Below are positions 20,001-24,076 of a stretch of 33,126 nucleotides of DNA, in pieces. The DNA is taken from contig CALXMT010000026.1 of NCBI GenBank assembly GCA_944389545.1, positions 1-33,126 of the forward strand. The letters run 5' to 3'. The notes below the pieces were generated by a model. The model searched no databases. It was not told where the DNA came from and saw only the letters and a program-made list of their open reading frames with translations. The DNA is from an uncultured Kiritimatiellota bacterium (GTDB taxonomy: Bacteria > Verrucomicrobiota > Kiritimatiellia > RFP12 > DVOR01). Made by a program: the position numbers and the translations under genes. Each line of letters begins with the position of its first letter. Within the stretch, counting starts at the first letter, position 1.

Positions 20001-22661
20001 CTCGGCTCCGCCGATTGGACCTTCAACCTCGCCGCCGGCACCGCCGACGATACCACCGGCACTCCCGCCGGCGCCATCGTCCGCACCGACAACGATGTCC
20101 GCCTCCGCGGCACGGTCAACGTCACCGGCACCGGCTCCGCCACCCTCGGCTCCGGCGGCCTTGCCATTGACGACTCCCTCACCGTGGACGTTCCCGCGGG
20201 CGCCACCCTCACCCTCGCCGCCGCCAACGTCATGACGCCCTCCGGCGCCTCCGACGATGCCGTCTTCACCAAGACCGGCGCCGGCGTCCTGGACGTCACC
20301 TCCGGCAACTTCGAGCTCGGCCTGCCCGTCTCCATCGAGGAAGGCACCCTCCGCCTCTCCGCCAGGCCGAACCCCAGCCCCTCCGGCGACCGCACCATCG
20401 ATTGGAACGTCCGTGAGGGCGGCACCCTGGCCTTCGCCGGCACTGCCGGAGTCTTCAATCTCGAGAGCTACGGCTCCCTCACCGTCGAGGCCGGCGGCAC
20501 CCTCGCCCTCACCGGCGGCAGCGTCACCATCAATGGCATCTCCACGGACCTGCCGCTCTTGGCCGCCGGCTCCATCGTCTCCTTCGGCAACGGTACCTCG
20601 CTGCCCACCGCCTCCAGCTCCGGCGTCCTCTCCTTCGCCAACGGCGGCACCGTCGATGGCACCGTCACCGTCGCGCTCAACATCGATGCCACCAATCCCA
20701 ACAACCTGCCCTCTCAGGCGGTGACGCTGATCTCCTTCGGCGATGGTAACCGCCAGGGCACCGGCGAGTTCATCCTCGGTGGCGACAACGCCGCCGAAGT
20801 CGCCGCCGCGGGTTACACCCTCCACGACAACGGCTCCACCGTCACCCTCGAGCCCTTCGGTGGCGACGCCCTCTACACCTGGGCCGCCAACGGCGCCGAA
20901 GGTTCCGAGTGGGCGACCGGCAACAACTGGGTCGGAAGGAACGGCACCGGCCGCGTCACCTGGCCCGCCGAGTTCGAAACCCCGCCCGCCGTCATCCTCC
21001 CCGAGGTCTCCCCGCTGCGGGACGAACCGACGTTCCACATCCCCGCCGCCTTCCGTACCATCAATTGGACGGGCGAGGCGCAGACCCTCTCCGGCCTCCA
21101 GGCCTCCAACGACGCGGCCAACGCGGATGGCACCGGCGGTGACTACACCCTCACCGGCTCCGCCGCCCTCACCGTCGATGGCACCCTCCTCAAGACCGGC
21201 TCCGGCGGCTTGACCTTCAACCGCCCCGTGACCGTCGGCTCCACCGGCGCCCTCTCCCTCTTCGGCGGCACCGTCACCTTCGCCAATGGCGCCACCCTCG
21301 CCAACACCGCGATCGACCTCAACAACGCCACCCTCGCCTTCACCGGCGATACCGGAACCACCATCAGCGGCCGCCTCGCCGGTAATGGCTCCGGCACCGT
21401 CTTGAAGTCCGGCGCCAACACCCTCACCGTCCGCTCCACCATCGGCGAGGCCATCGACCGCTTCGACATCGACGGCGGCACCCTCCGCCTCACCGCCGAC
21501 TACCAGGCCGGTGCCCTCACGCCGACCTTCGACATGGCCTCCGGCACCACCCTCACCCTCGGCGGCGCCGTCGTCGGCGGCTCGGTCATTGAGCCGACCT
21601 TCGCCGAAGGCAACACGGGCTTCACCCTCCGCTGGGAAGGCGCCGCCGGCACCGCCACCGCCGCCTCGCCCGTCCTCGGCAAGGTCCCCGCCTCCACCTT
21701 CGACTACCAGCCCGCGTCCGGCCACCTCATCCTCGACCCCGAGTCCCTGCCCGAAGGCGCCGCCCTCATCCTCGGCGACGCGGTCAACGAGTCCAGCGCC
21801 CTCCGTCTCGGCGCCGGCGAAGGTGGCGAGGCCATCCGCCTCTCCGCCCTCACCGCCCCGGTGGGCACCGTCATCGGCGTTGAGCCCGCGACCGACCTCG
21901 CCGCCGGCGATTGGGCCACCGAGCGCGCCCTCACCCTCGCCCTGAACACCGAAGACCTCGTCACCGTCGGTGCCACCTTCATGGGCGCGGTCCTTGAGGA
22001 CAACACCACCGTCCGCGCCGGCCTCACCGTCGAAAAGGCCGCCGGCGCCACCGTGGAGCCCACCCTCGCCTACATCGGCGAATCCGACCACAACGCCCTC
22101 GGCACCCTCACCGCCGGCGCCAATGCCCGCGTCGAGGTCACCGGCCTCTGGGCCGGCCCCGCCCGCGCCGCGGTCGGCGGCACCCTTGCCGGCAGCGGCA
22201 CCATCGGCGCCGACGGCACCACCGCCGACAACGTCGAGGTCGTCGCCGGCGGCATCCTCTCCGCCACCGTCACCTCCTCCGCCACCGGCGCCATCGAGCC
22301 CGCCGAGCTGACCGTCCAGGGTGACCTCGCCATCCAGGATGGCGCCATCCTCGCCGTCACCGCCGCCGTCCAGGGCGATGGCACCACCGCCGTCTCCCAC
22401 GTCACCACCGACTCCGTCAACTTCACGGGGTCCCGCGTCAACATCGAGGTTCGCCTCGATGCCCCCGACGAGGCCGCCGTCAACGGCAAGCCCATCCTCA
22501 CCTGGTCCTCCCTCAACGGCACCACGGAGGTCACCGCCGTCGTCAAGGTGCGTAATGAGAACGGCGATTGGGTCGACAGCAAGGACTACTCCGTCATGAA
22601 GGAAGGCTCCCGCCTCGTCCTCCGCCGCGCCTCCGGCCGCTTCTGGATGATCCTTCGTTGA
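2004..22661 (+). CDS. Giant exported beta-helix/autotransporter-repeat protein, possible adhesin
   Basis: One uninterrupted frame of 6,885 residues (numbering from 2004; ATG 2016 is an alternative start). The N-terminus is a Sec signal peptide: basic RTILRKLF, a hydrophobic core, and cleavage after ARA near residue 43. The rest is rich in Thr, Gly, Ala, Asp and Val with GGTLAL/LTV-type strands typical of beta-helices. Strand-repeat motifs of the autotransporter-associated type (KxGxGxLT) occur near 1070, 4446, 5146, 6089, 6395 and 6467. A ~200-residue module ending in AAVQIVE-like strands occurs six times (residues about 406-601, 823-1028, 1744-1959, 2110-2364, 3079-3287, 4766-5003). A LamG-like domain lies near 1376-1577 (WHHVLITHT, LYVDGEQVGE) and an F5/8-type C (discoidin)-like domain near 3743-3915 (ALIDGVTGG, FDSYTLWCSDSQSRFPSAW). 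No C-terminal beta-barrel, LPXTG or PEP-CTERM signal is visible; the protein ends RRASGRFWMILR. Surface adhesion or glycan binding is inferred from domain types. The gene appears monocistronic. Confidence 0.9.
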   Translation: MRYAMRTILRKLFGASTGGGACLSFFVFALTGLISGIPLAARAQDSVTVGTVTFRDKTADSIVADGVLSFTDLTQANAGTGENQTNKFQTKGTVGLIDTFFSPRQTLGSNQSWTATFTATKTITFDSVHFGGILCYNANWGEIQGNAKRTNFTVTAGGVTSAPVTINWTRGDSVDDAMEATVSMGQTVTLEEGETLTLLANNGNDVIVSFGFSQMEFIGSGSASQMVEWEAEPEQTGKSQAAFTGGFTFRLDGLQQVGDQVPNPLPATASLSAVTVEFLVNLDTGAMNQNVRHLALTDEAGSVLAVSAEADPTPVGSDIQHQQIVFSFPGLPELSLSTLYKGHFTATAPEVGSTFDASSDVRTRISFYQDQTAIDAGNQVNGFPAYCLAASFSLQAEVEEPLGALNINFDSDSSRLDAETLYGLDGVQYPGSQWNTFSNLPSNSVTTVTDVLDTNGTPMTVSYYSRGAEDYGDAYAPLLRTILLDNIGDGAYVQVEDIPYESYDVYVYMTQNSLPDWRNGSIVVNDTANQFYYMPEDADAAVVAETATRWGGDTTAELQQVTLGQTVMRIAGLSGDRVKLRAIRGANGRGNIAAVQIVELRTEPEPTHWEGTISENVAASALIVSNGTTQKALSALTEADTVELAFTGTVSLNVDTAVTVDALTLVGTEDATLVMNADAPITAAEITIEGGLIMTAEDIFVSEAPIDLAEGTTFAIMGTPGTAITFNQALTGAGSVQIWPGTDVTIEADFTHTGGTTVNGVVGGEHPATTTLRYAGHPVGAVTVGPGGVFDLNGHACVQPITLNGGTLRADEAIDDTVGGEYVASIDFNNNANESTPIPADTIAGVLGMRGEYWTAGNGTSGNGTLAFYASDTIAGAGATRAAESTISWNSGAVWGAGSNWQYLHGYLDDRQTNPGTVTLSIPEAYAEVGYDLYLYSNTDNGGAFAAREIIGDDGVTTAYTYVNGVLTTGNTAGWGNVTAGRTTVAEGTNLMIIPGLHHRNPVIRLWDRTLNSVRTRGCLPALQIRAGTPEVGNFAGALNVTGAGSQIEIADGLDISFVGVIIVSGEGTLSKSGTGTLTFGGTVTGNLTVDAGALALNEATISGTVTVNNANGLTVGAGTYDGLTVNLAENASAQATAETVTLGALAGAGSFDLDDATSLTLANATDAFTGTYANATAATLAVSGGTLAVTDAQIAQVGVLRAEGGTLALPNAEVKDLEVAGGAVTGPGGDSLTAYTEISAGSVTLTAAGTAASARPAMVGADDASVENFSLVEDGTIHYNTPDDRNLYFPEGFIPNRGAGAQPYVIVLGEDFADFATFPFSFTVLGADPAASFTLRRPDGTAAPTDSFTASGSAITIWNVGAIIDYSEDLPQARYHYAFDGNLNSTVSETPALTNENGAFVASENGQALSAGSPYVTGGNFSFSGAWTLGLYLNVAEAAPHVTLFHAAVQAGFTSPGALFLTTGETADEIVLWRRNNGNNGYDALVTADLGLGGANAWHHVLITHTDTRIRLYVDGEQVGEVDGTFENTYTGIQIGKGLGGYSLPDHTNGAGSFQLDDVTIWPAALRDVQIEKALATTTAAWRIREGETPAELFTANAPWTRTDGSSDVFAAADEDASTLTARATLSVKAGADELFTALQSFTARYVLLEGEPLTYALTTLTAPTLPANIQTLVVGNDLTVDLSAVNLALAAEIASEPNGHLVFPGVWRGTVTLTNVLEGFDFTVEAREDGLYLSLGSGDYPWSLSFDTFWDNLPASTLYGMDGYQVAGSNWNVVRDTSYTVTNPRRQDGTTQAGVSLSVVNAGGQWYHYGYGDLMMKGTTDGPSRYAFTGLPAGQYEVVVYFHTRDANNVPISPVKVIGGGSALWYTYAADASESTASDTVPTTGWGDMSYDVVTHGYSEALGKTILRAPATVGMDGTLTIEVSDTEDPTAGPGLDWQLPSGVTARGFIAGVQVVAIAPMPLYTRTVNGTEAWEATGAWTGVLDDTTVDVPPEGARLMVETTDASILTVDGALPAYDSLTVVGGGTLALSVNGQNLLTDDEYKAIPRGQAHTVTILDATIDPAQVTAWVSALKYGATATVSVAEGGITAEVTLPESAYPSDQTDDSESISFNFTDFYNRDGTDDGVGAIADDAMGASGTPYETYGEYWAEPTTREPPASNPFPATEPPLSAPVVLNTARGAAGADTSKKASVTYNVYHGWGSGIGGTYQPILQAFANGHSLSGGGGDGGIPSVSVDVPDDWGNYTAVVYMSTDSGSKRPWLPKRVNGTFYYYTDEGRLATLEDATQATTVGGLPDEVKDTTHAWGGQTEDGTLVEGTNMMVIPSLSGDFKLEFWSKPADSGNNVDVTQTQGRVAAFQLIENAPDNLPNLDAVRVYQAELTGEDNAWADLAWTVNGAAAVEAPGAGDAVELTLTNDATLTFDAATTVSSITVYGQGHALRVTDAANATATWHFLNDTILALGADTDMLPATIGTNPKRVRYDYIYAQDYTVTNAYETEFAAGFSGNLNLNGNGLIEFSHGDVAIGTLNAAANTVQSTVLFSGDVSLTISGTNNANGLKLGNTDVIFRDDARATLSRIHMRGQSATHSSITLEDNAAITVTGSTNGVHNTNTLQFGDWGGSSALTLRDNARLVAAAADLMLGGSVETAAGTNGATVTLEDDAEMRVAGVASYNQSSGAVVLNGGTLLVGSNGIHSFVTATVPTTTAVLSVAFNGGALGAWQDWTWNGTTAGIVTTVTGDPILETSRGVTLTVAAGSNLFSTALEATVRGEGTVTSALTTLPSLTLEGGTFENTVAAQAPSVSLEGGTLALSDVLTVVDGFESHGAGAVRIPVSPSGADGWLAMAEGGLVPNVANVVFTLALDLAGAESLLPYRVPLFMGAFRNNATAACGFAYSGNVNNAVSTATPVYVKGNQGQGLYAQLAGNAVVQPHTQTLNDTPYTLDQSTASVYDYWIFNAETAGGKLTITDGGIGIKDVSFEGLSAVVVASGTEPHTLLQTETLGLGIPVTFDLTAWATALNDWAAGAVNGVPASLCLASGQVSVETTPTFIGWEAPAGVIVSIEQGERGLYLVATSNRLASTVSVNFSDRANPLSATPAAPGAYAVPVAAWNDLQGLFSSAQLYVSDIGGAATVQAIRGAGEAAQPTQVSSSATATASATANPSLLQVWLSDSTATTLRVANAPFARYRLALIFSCDIEDAAFATVTVGTDTYAMDAAGYVRKNVTGLGKVAGDTQWGSTNLDTADYFRQGTNVLLTDVITDASVTVSLPAFVYGRTYAGIAAVQIIEAPDTATSEEGTDYTYTFTAGDEDINLANLDLTVDGVAGQTWQSGANNTLSLTVPEGLDVTLTLPLNFQADLVRATGDGSLTLQVEENGGAALGTLNATGLGNLTVRFPCVGVAFEPADGVSRFEAAFNNNGATYTIADGATLALGADSGVAVSLNGTLDRTGATTTLAVNLTSPGTLRRDYPMSIPSLPNGTNGAETDMTMAFKAGTAPDNPVNLRANLLVEDGDVLRVPNRYHFSGASLVYTQTGGLATFESADATQGGFLLLAAASPDNATAVVSLGGRNGARLETPVVWSWRGNAHVDLDVSGDATLAVGNMGLRANNATARLDATFTEGGTLELTDTTLGTGGSGTVATTFNGGRIASVQGEATLTLPVTFAGTADAPTTIDPGKFGTLVLDAANTAAETAVLAVPRGTLALADASGLGGATVTVADGAAFEARGFTGENDASEEARTVPVVAIKLDIPAGVGNSDGTAIQEFCLYQGDDKVEWPSGTTISGTGRNNTPNWAAGGNEAINALIDGVTGGVASPGTWTKPEDGSTGAYTDNAKNNKWYPITNTTGTASATITIGGDGVVFDSYTLWCSDSQSRFPSAWTLSVRYAGDAEDSWTELHAPTGQNRPAANTESAKFSVPVRTEGGATTLDDVTGRVVFQAGAQCRAVRKAGATGLPYVARIAGTIDLPDSGKDGIRFFLDGEEFAVANVTVNEGNGTVTFGAGGPITVTDVIWDVTKPTGTWADGSTGPWVDGATFRNGAGVSFPAPTGDTKIAVSVLGAPRPDAFAMEGDLDYTFSETEAGDRIDLSAVEATTSTTVDAAEDANDVTVKAIALGAATYDVPIDTGAADRGISANGSTIRLAGALSADGKTASLVGSGNLNAVGASPHGVWFDGTDTACYLTLSPRAGECQQLSAYAAHLRGEGQVVIAGQVADDGSVSGGTVEFSGTSSTGGNNAFSGTFEIRDGATLDFTMTRGEGGDNPYFLAADGTPLYKNGLVGFTLRNGGVLRFSGHRGFIGGWGQISNSTPDLWTSQPIVIGYRSALECVYGSGTYWQHTPYGLRFDGDGATLLIDDGDASGLGMDFVRGATLTVAGIGDAGDPDDPKTTDGELTQGITATIETVEGATMRIFGDGGQDDALFLDVHEGSTLRVAADLGSTTPDGTNRTDPAPFVKRGPGRMTLEWPEITNLVEVEVEEGTLGGTAALTDVASVITMTAGTTIEAGLSVSTLTVEPGVTLAIDPTGARQLRADTALFSNGGAYLVDVLAGTDLPDDATGREPIKVVSWANAPDAVNAAFQPSAALTDAGYGLEVRTDGLYLMPAITYYRELTGIAASTGSTYQLRWDAKEWYTSLDVVGQADQAVTFNPSEGVTVNVVLLLPEGGAGDQLPGILINLSGPTTFSSLRVARLAEVEGVQTLETVDSDIAYAYDLRNETPPAEGEVKVYEWLTSLVYLTNGDPEVARLQATVPEDTAYTVDGTSVVLYRVADGRAAINVSFAAGTEGTPSWLPAETAPCGPVPYAGVYWNNITATTGTPLTITGAKHEVYQTPITVTGLVDDANNPETASLTYAYSTSNGFGSVNNRTLNGNARLASAFLRGANVALTPVGGLEAPGHNAGWTVRVSDIPFTHYDLYLLFAGSADGSVTYPAVRVKVGTEAWRTYSFVNGWTAPAGSAVTWAGQGYSEQGFVDRLNLLHLRIEGSDGGSIQIAPCDNSDAAVGLAGLQIVELDQDDPVYYRLIGSRWGDGSAWSRNGEANGAWSDASLEAPHYARFSNTATALEVDREVAVPFLRFDGVSNLTVTGEPGFLSTGGLDFTDVTSEGTVTFEEDVFAQPPQVVLGSGLTLEVPEPEAGILDNDWRWRYSDDAAHGATLRKTKAGGLRLTQTVDNDLQINNGTLWVTSFAGGSPFTLTDRGNYENAVLGRTISGEGTLGWDGTHDLGINMSNLPTGDADSSDGVLLHIRNRAVVIRSNSGAIAPEKTILVEGENATLSFLKSGSRLVFNNGTFVARNGGVIRVPEHRADNDLFEKNVNTAGTSLESGMLQIGVFYATTNSSSDNSQRMIRSSGNSRLYFFHSGGNDGERARQHAYQQKAVKVWDGRLLVTDGILALHSNLGLTTECPNSLTLFPNSNTSAIYRDGESTTHGYIDVANGATFFSAYPIYAGSGGNNNTLVKVGGGTWVQVKNLCQSVGYNSSAGGTTGGTGFYNTVEIREGSFRLNGAMALQPPVINEEQSTANFNVKSGARLEGMGAFGSGFNVTVESGATLLSGMPSGTSWVTGADRWYGEYPNNFKWPVVAAVSARNLTFNGSLTFADGAILEVNVDTDSDTARPLATGEDATVRFEGTLTVRLTNMPMSIAEPVRLTNFAVTPSGLTADGSIICPEAIAIDAEVKLCTEADATGEGEAEEPDTAVKNLWLIPTGASHRWTDATGSWSEEKWHQGDATVRIPNGNNTDSSSSMPNPSNPKDSPTARVESAAGVNLTIDAPPAPTQPNPDAADALNFWGVYGLILTGGTSGDITLAQGGTIEPSGTTVTGNLYGIDVGTSFWKLGDGNATIDALLRLYGNDPTFTVSGGNLTLHRPILLARDEGGQEDMQLRNPFEIGSGATLTLDFALPEDETERNALRAYYQDRGFSAPSEMGSVDPEQAQLLQGPLTGSGTLRVQGEGTSVRLGSINEGGTTADSGVNFSVGTGTTLTLAGALSGGGAAERTATVEAGAIFDLQRETALGSADWTFNLAAGTADDTTGTPAGAIVRTDNDVRLRGTVNVTGTGSATLGSGGLAIDDSLTVDVPAGATLTLAAANVMTPSGASDDAVFTKTGAGVLDVTSGNFELGLPVSIEEGTLRLSARPNPSPSGDRTIDWNVREGGTLAFAGTAGVFNLESYGSLTVEAGGTLALTGGSVTINGISTDLPLLAAGSIVSFGNGTSLPTASSSGVLSFANGGTVDGTVTVALNIDATNPNNLPSQAVTLISFGDGNRQGTGEFILGGDNAAEVAAAGYTLHDNGSTVTLEPFGGDALYTWAANGAEGSEWATGNNWVGRNGTGRVTWPAEFETPPAVILPEVSPLRDEPTFHIPAAFRTINWTGEAQTLSGLQASNDAANADGTGGDYTLTGSAALTVDGTLLKTGSGGLTFNRPVTVGSTGALSLFGGTVTFANGATLANTAIDLNNATLAFTGDTGTTISGRLAGNGSGTVLKSGANTLTVRSTIGEAIDRFDIDGGTLRLTADYQAGALTPTFDMASGTTLTLGGAVVGGSVIEPTFAEGNTGFTLRWEGAAGTATAASPVLGKVPASTFDYQPASGHLILDPESLPEGAALILGDAVNESSALRLGAGEGGEAIRLSALTAPVGTVIGVEPATDLAAGDWATERALTLALNTEDLVTVGATFMGAVLEDNTTVRAGLTVEKAAGATVEPTLAYIGESDHNALGTLTAGANARVEVTGLWAGPARAAVGGTLAGSGTIGADGTTADNVEVVAGGILSATVTSSATGAIEPAELTVQGDLAIQDGAILAVTAAVQGDGTTAVSHVTTDSVNFTGSRVNIEVRLDAPDEAAVNGKPILTWSSLNGTTEVTAVVKVRNENGDWVDSKDYSVMKEGSRLVLRRASGRFWMILR

Positions 22662-22684
22662 GGCGCGTTGCGCCTCAACGAAGG
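22652..22684 (+). terminator. Perfect 15-bp hairpin containing the stop codon of the giant gene
   Basis: CCTTCGTTGAGGCGC (22652-22666) and GCGCCTCAACGAAGG (22670-22684) are perfect inverted repeats with a 3-nt loop. The TGA stop (22659-22661) lies inside the left arm. There is no T-tract, so it is not a standard intrinsic terminator; it may stop transcription weakly or protect the mRNA 3' end. Confidence 0.6.
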
Positions 22685-22685
22685 G

Positions 22686-22740
22686 GAAGCTTGGAAGTTT
22701 GGAGGCTTGGAAGCTTGGCTTTCTTGGTGGGGCCCTGCCC
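22686..22740 (+). repeat. 8-bp tandem tract and GTGGGGC hairpin
   Basis: About four imperfect copies of an octamer of the TTGGAAGC type follow the stop-codon hairpin. A GTGGGGC-CCT-GCCCCAC hairpin comes next, the same stem as at 1460-1476 but with a different loop. The same tract-then-hairpin order follows the alcohol dehydrogenase terminator. Confidence 0.75.
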
Positions 22741-22839
22741 CACACCCTGCTTTGGAAACTGAGTGGCCCATCCCCCGCGCCTCTGACGTTTCCCCTGGAA
22801 GCCTCGGCGGTTCACGGAGAGCAGAAACCCAGAAAACAG

Positions 22840-22897
22840 AGCGCCTTGCGAGGCGCCAAACAGGGCGGCAAGCATCGCGCTTGCCGCCCCCTTTTTA
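22840..22897 (+). terminator. Intrinsic terminator with a preceding small hairpin
   Basis: GGGCGGCAAGC (22863-22873) pairs perfectly with GCTTGCCGCCC (22879-22889) around ATCGC, followed by CCTTTTTA. It is preceded by a small hairpin GCGCCT/AGGCGC (22841-22856). It lies about 200 bases past the stop of the giant gene, so it either ends that transcript or ends a short untranslated transcript from 22745-22840, where I recognise nothing else. Confidence 0.8.
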
Positions 22898-22921
22898 TGC
22901 ATCCGTGAGGCCCCCTTCCGA

Positions 22922-23027
22922 GACCCTATAAGGGTCGGCCCTGGACCACTATAGGGTCTCGACCCCGACCCTTATAGGGTCTCACCTCGGACCACTATAG
23001 TGGTTGACCCCGGACCCTTATAGGGTC
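22922..23027. repeat. Array of five 15-bp palindromic units at 23-bp spacing
   Basis: Units start at 22922, 22944, 22967, 22990 and 23013, so the period is 22-23 bp with 7-8 bp spacers. Units 1, 3 and 5 are GACCCT-core-AGGGTC, unit 4 is the palindrome ACCACTATAGTGGT, and unit 2 is a hybrid with an ACCACT left half and an AGGGTC right half. The centres are all A/T (TATA-like). The spacers are C-rich and similar (TCGACCCC, TCACCTCG, TGACCCCG). This looks like a multi-site protein binding array rather than a CRISPR. Function is unknown. Confidence 0.8.
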
Positions 23028-23036
23028 TCAAAAAGC

Positions 23037-23542
23037 CCCTTTAAGGCTGATTGGCTGATTAGCTGATTGGCTGATTGGTAGCGCCCCTGCGGGGCAACGA
23101 ATAAAGTGGCGCCTTACCCGTCGCCCGCTTGCGGGCGCTCCTGCATCTCCTGCATCTCCTGCATCTCCTGCATCTCCTGTTGGGCGTCCCAGTAATATCT
23201 GGGGAAGTTTCCCGCAAAGACGCCAGCGCGCTTTCTCCTGCACGGCGCGGTAGGACCTATAGGACGTATAGGACAACTAGGACGGCGGCTGACGCCGCTC
23301 TACACAACGCCTCACCGTCGCCCCGCAGGGGCGTTCTGTTCTCCGTGGCCGTGGAAGGTTTGCGGCTTCGCCGCTGCACGCTCTGTTCTCCGTTCTCTGG
23401 GGCGGCAACGCCGCCCCTTGGTTCTTCGTGCTCTTCGTGATAGCCGTGCAACGTTCGGCCTCATCGCCGCCAAAGGCGGCAGTCCGGGCTTCAACCTCTG
23501 TGGCTCCTCCAAACTTCCAAGCCTCTAAGCTTCCAAACTTCC
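23037..23542. repeat. Composite intergenic repeat, copy 1
   Basis: A mosaic of four CTGATTGG octamers (23047-23078), a GCCCC/GGGGC hairpin, four CTCCTGCAT nonamers (about 23137-23172), AGGACCTAT-type nonamers (about 23251-23282), a GCGGC/GCCGC hairpin, the GTGGCCGTGGAAGG hairpin module (23345-23390), a GGGGCGGC/GCCGCCCC hairpin, a GCCGCC/GGCGGC hairpin and a closing tract of CTTCCAAG octamers. Nearly the same ~500 bp recurs at 27205-27704 in the same orientation. No gene is seen in it. Confidence 0.85.
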
Positions 23543-23580
23543 AATGGGGGCGGCATCGGCCGCCCCCATTATGCTAAAAT
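23543..23580 (+). promoter_or_regulatory. Hairpin plus extended -10 promoter of the ribH operon
   Basis: A perfect 12-bp inverted repeat, AATGGGGGCGGC/GCCGCCCCCATT with loop ATCG, spans 23543-23570. It is followed by an extended -10, TG-C-TAAAAT (23572-23580). The hairpin takes the place of a -35 box. Predicted initiation near 23587 gives a ~16-nt leader carrying AAAGGA (23589-23594) before ATG 23603. Confidence 0.6.
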
Positions 23581-23602
23581 AAGAGGCGAAAGGACTGTTG
23601 AG

Positions 23603-24064
23603 ATGACCGAGATTTGCGGAACGTTGAAGGGCGATGGGTTGCGGCTGGCCTTTGTGGTGAGCCGGTTCAACTCCATCTTCACGGAGCAGCTGTTGCAGGG
23701 TGCGCAAGACGCGGCCCGGCGCCATGGCGTGGCCGATGAGGCGATCACCGTGGTGCGCGTGCCGGGCGCGAACGAGATCCCCCTGGCGGCGGCGAAGCTG
23801 GCCAAGCGCGGCGAGGTGGACGCGATCGTGGCCTTGGGCGCGGTGATCGACGGCGCGACCGACCACGCGATGCTGATCAACACCTCCGTGGCGCGTGCCC
23901 TCTGCCAGATCGGTCTGGAGGCGGGCATCCCCGTGCTGAACGGCATCGTCTGCGCGCACAACCTTGACCAAGCCATCGAGCGTTCCGGGTCGAAGGCCGG
24001 CAACAAGGGCTTCGACACCGTGTGCGCGGCGATCGAGGCCGCAAACGTCCTGCGTCAGCTCTGA
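23603..24064 (+). CDS. ribH: 6,7-dimethyl-8-ribityllumazine synthase
   Basis: The penultimate riboflavin enzyme, which condenses 5-amino-6-ribitylamino-uracil with 3,4-dihydroxybutanone 4-phosphate in the cytoplasm. At 153 residues it has standard length. Landmarks: the aromatic stacking Phe in RFN (21-23), VPGANEIPL (53-61, where Asn replaces the usual Phe/Tyr/Ser), GAVIDGATDHAM (79-90) with the catalytic His88, and IERSGSKAGNKG (125-136) with the phosphate-contacting Arg127. The start is set by AAAGGA 8 nt upstream. It is the first gene of a run of four with gaps of 12 and 15 bases and then a 1-base overlap, so riboflavin synthesis is co-expressed with nusB. The ribH-nusB pairing is widespread in bacteria. 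No FMN riboswitch is visible before it; the leader is too short. Confidence 0.96.
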   Translation: MTEICGTLKGDGLRLAFVVSRFNSIFTEQLLQGAQDAARRHGVADEAITVVRVPGANEIPLAAAKLAKRGEVDAIVALGAVIDGATDHAMLINTSVARALCQIGLEAGIPVLNGIVCAHNLDQAIERSGSKAGNKGFDTVCAAIEAANVLRQL

Positions 24065-24076
24065 GGAGACCCCGCC

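Noticed and set aside
22500-22661. C-terminal autotransporter barrel on the giant protein
   Set aside because: The last several hundred residues continue the beta-helix-type composition. No run of alternating amphipathic strands ending in an aromatic residue is seen.
3453-22745. Very long open frames on the minus strand across the giant gene (about 3453-8162, 8484-18368 and 18405-22745)
   Set aside because: They mirror the giant plus-strand gene. The C-rich third positions and low stop-codon density of that gene produce open antisense frames with monotonous Gly/Glu/Asp/Val/Ala sequence, no signal peptide, no domain and no start context.
22922-23027. CRISPR array
   Set aside because: The spacers are 7-8 bp and similar to each other, the repeat is only 15 bp, and no cas gene is nearby.
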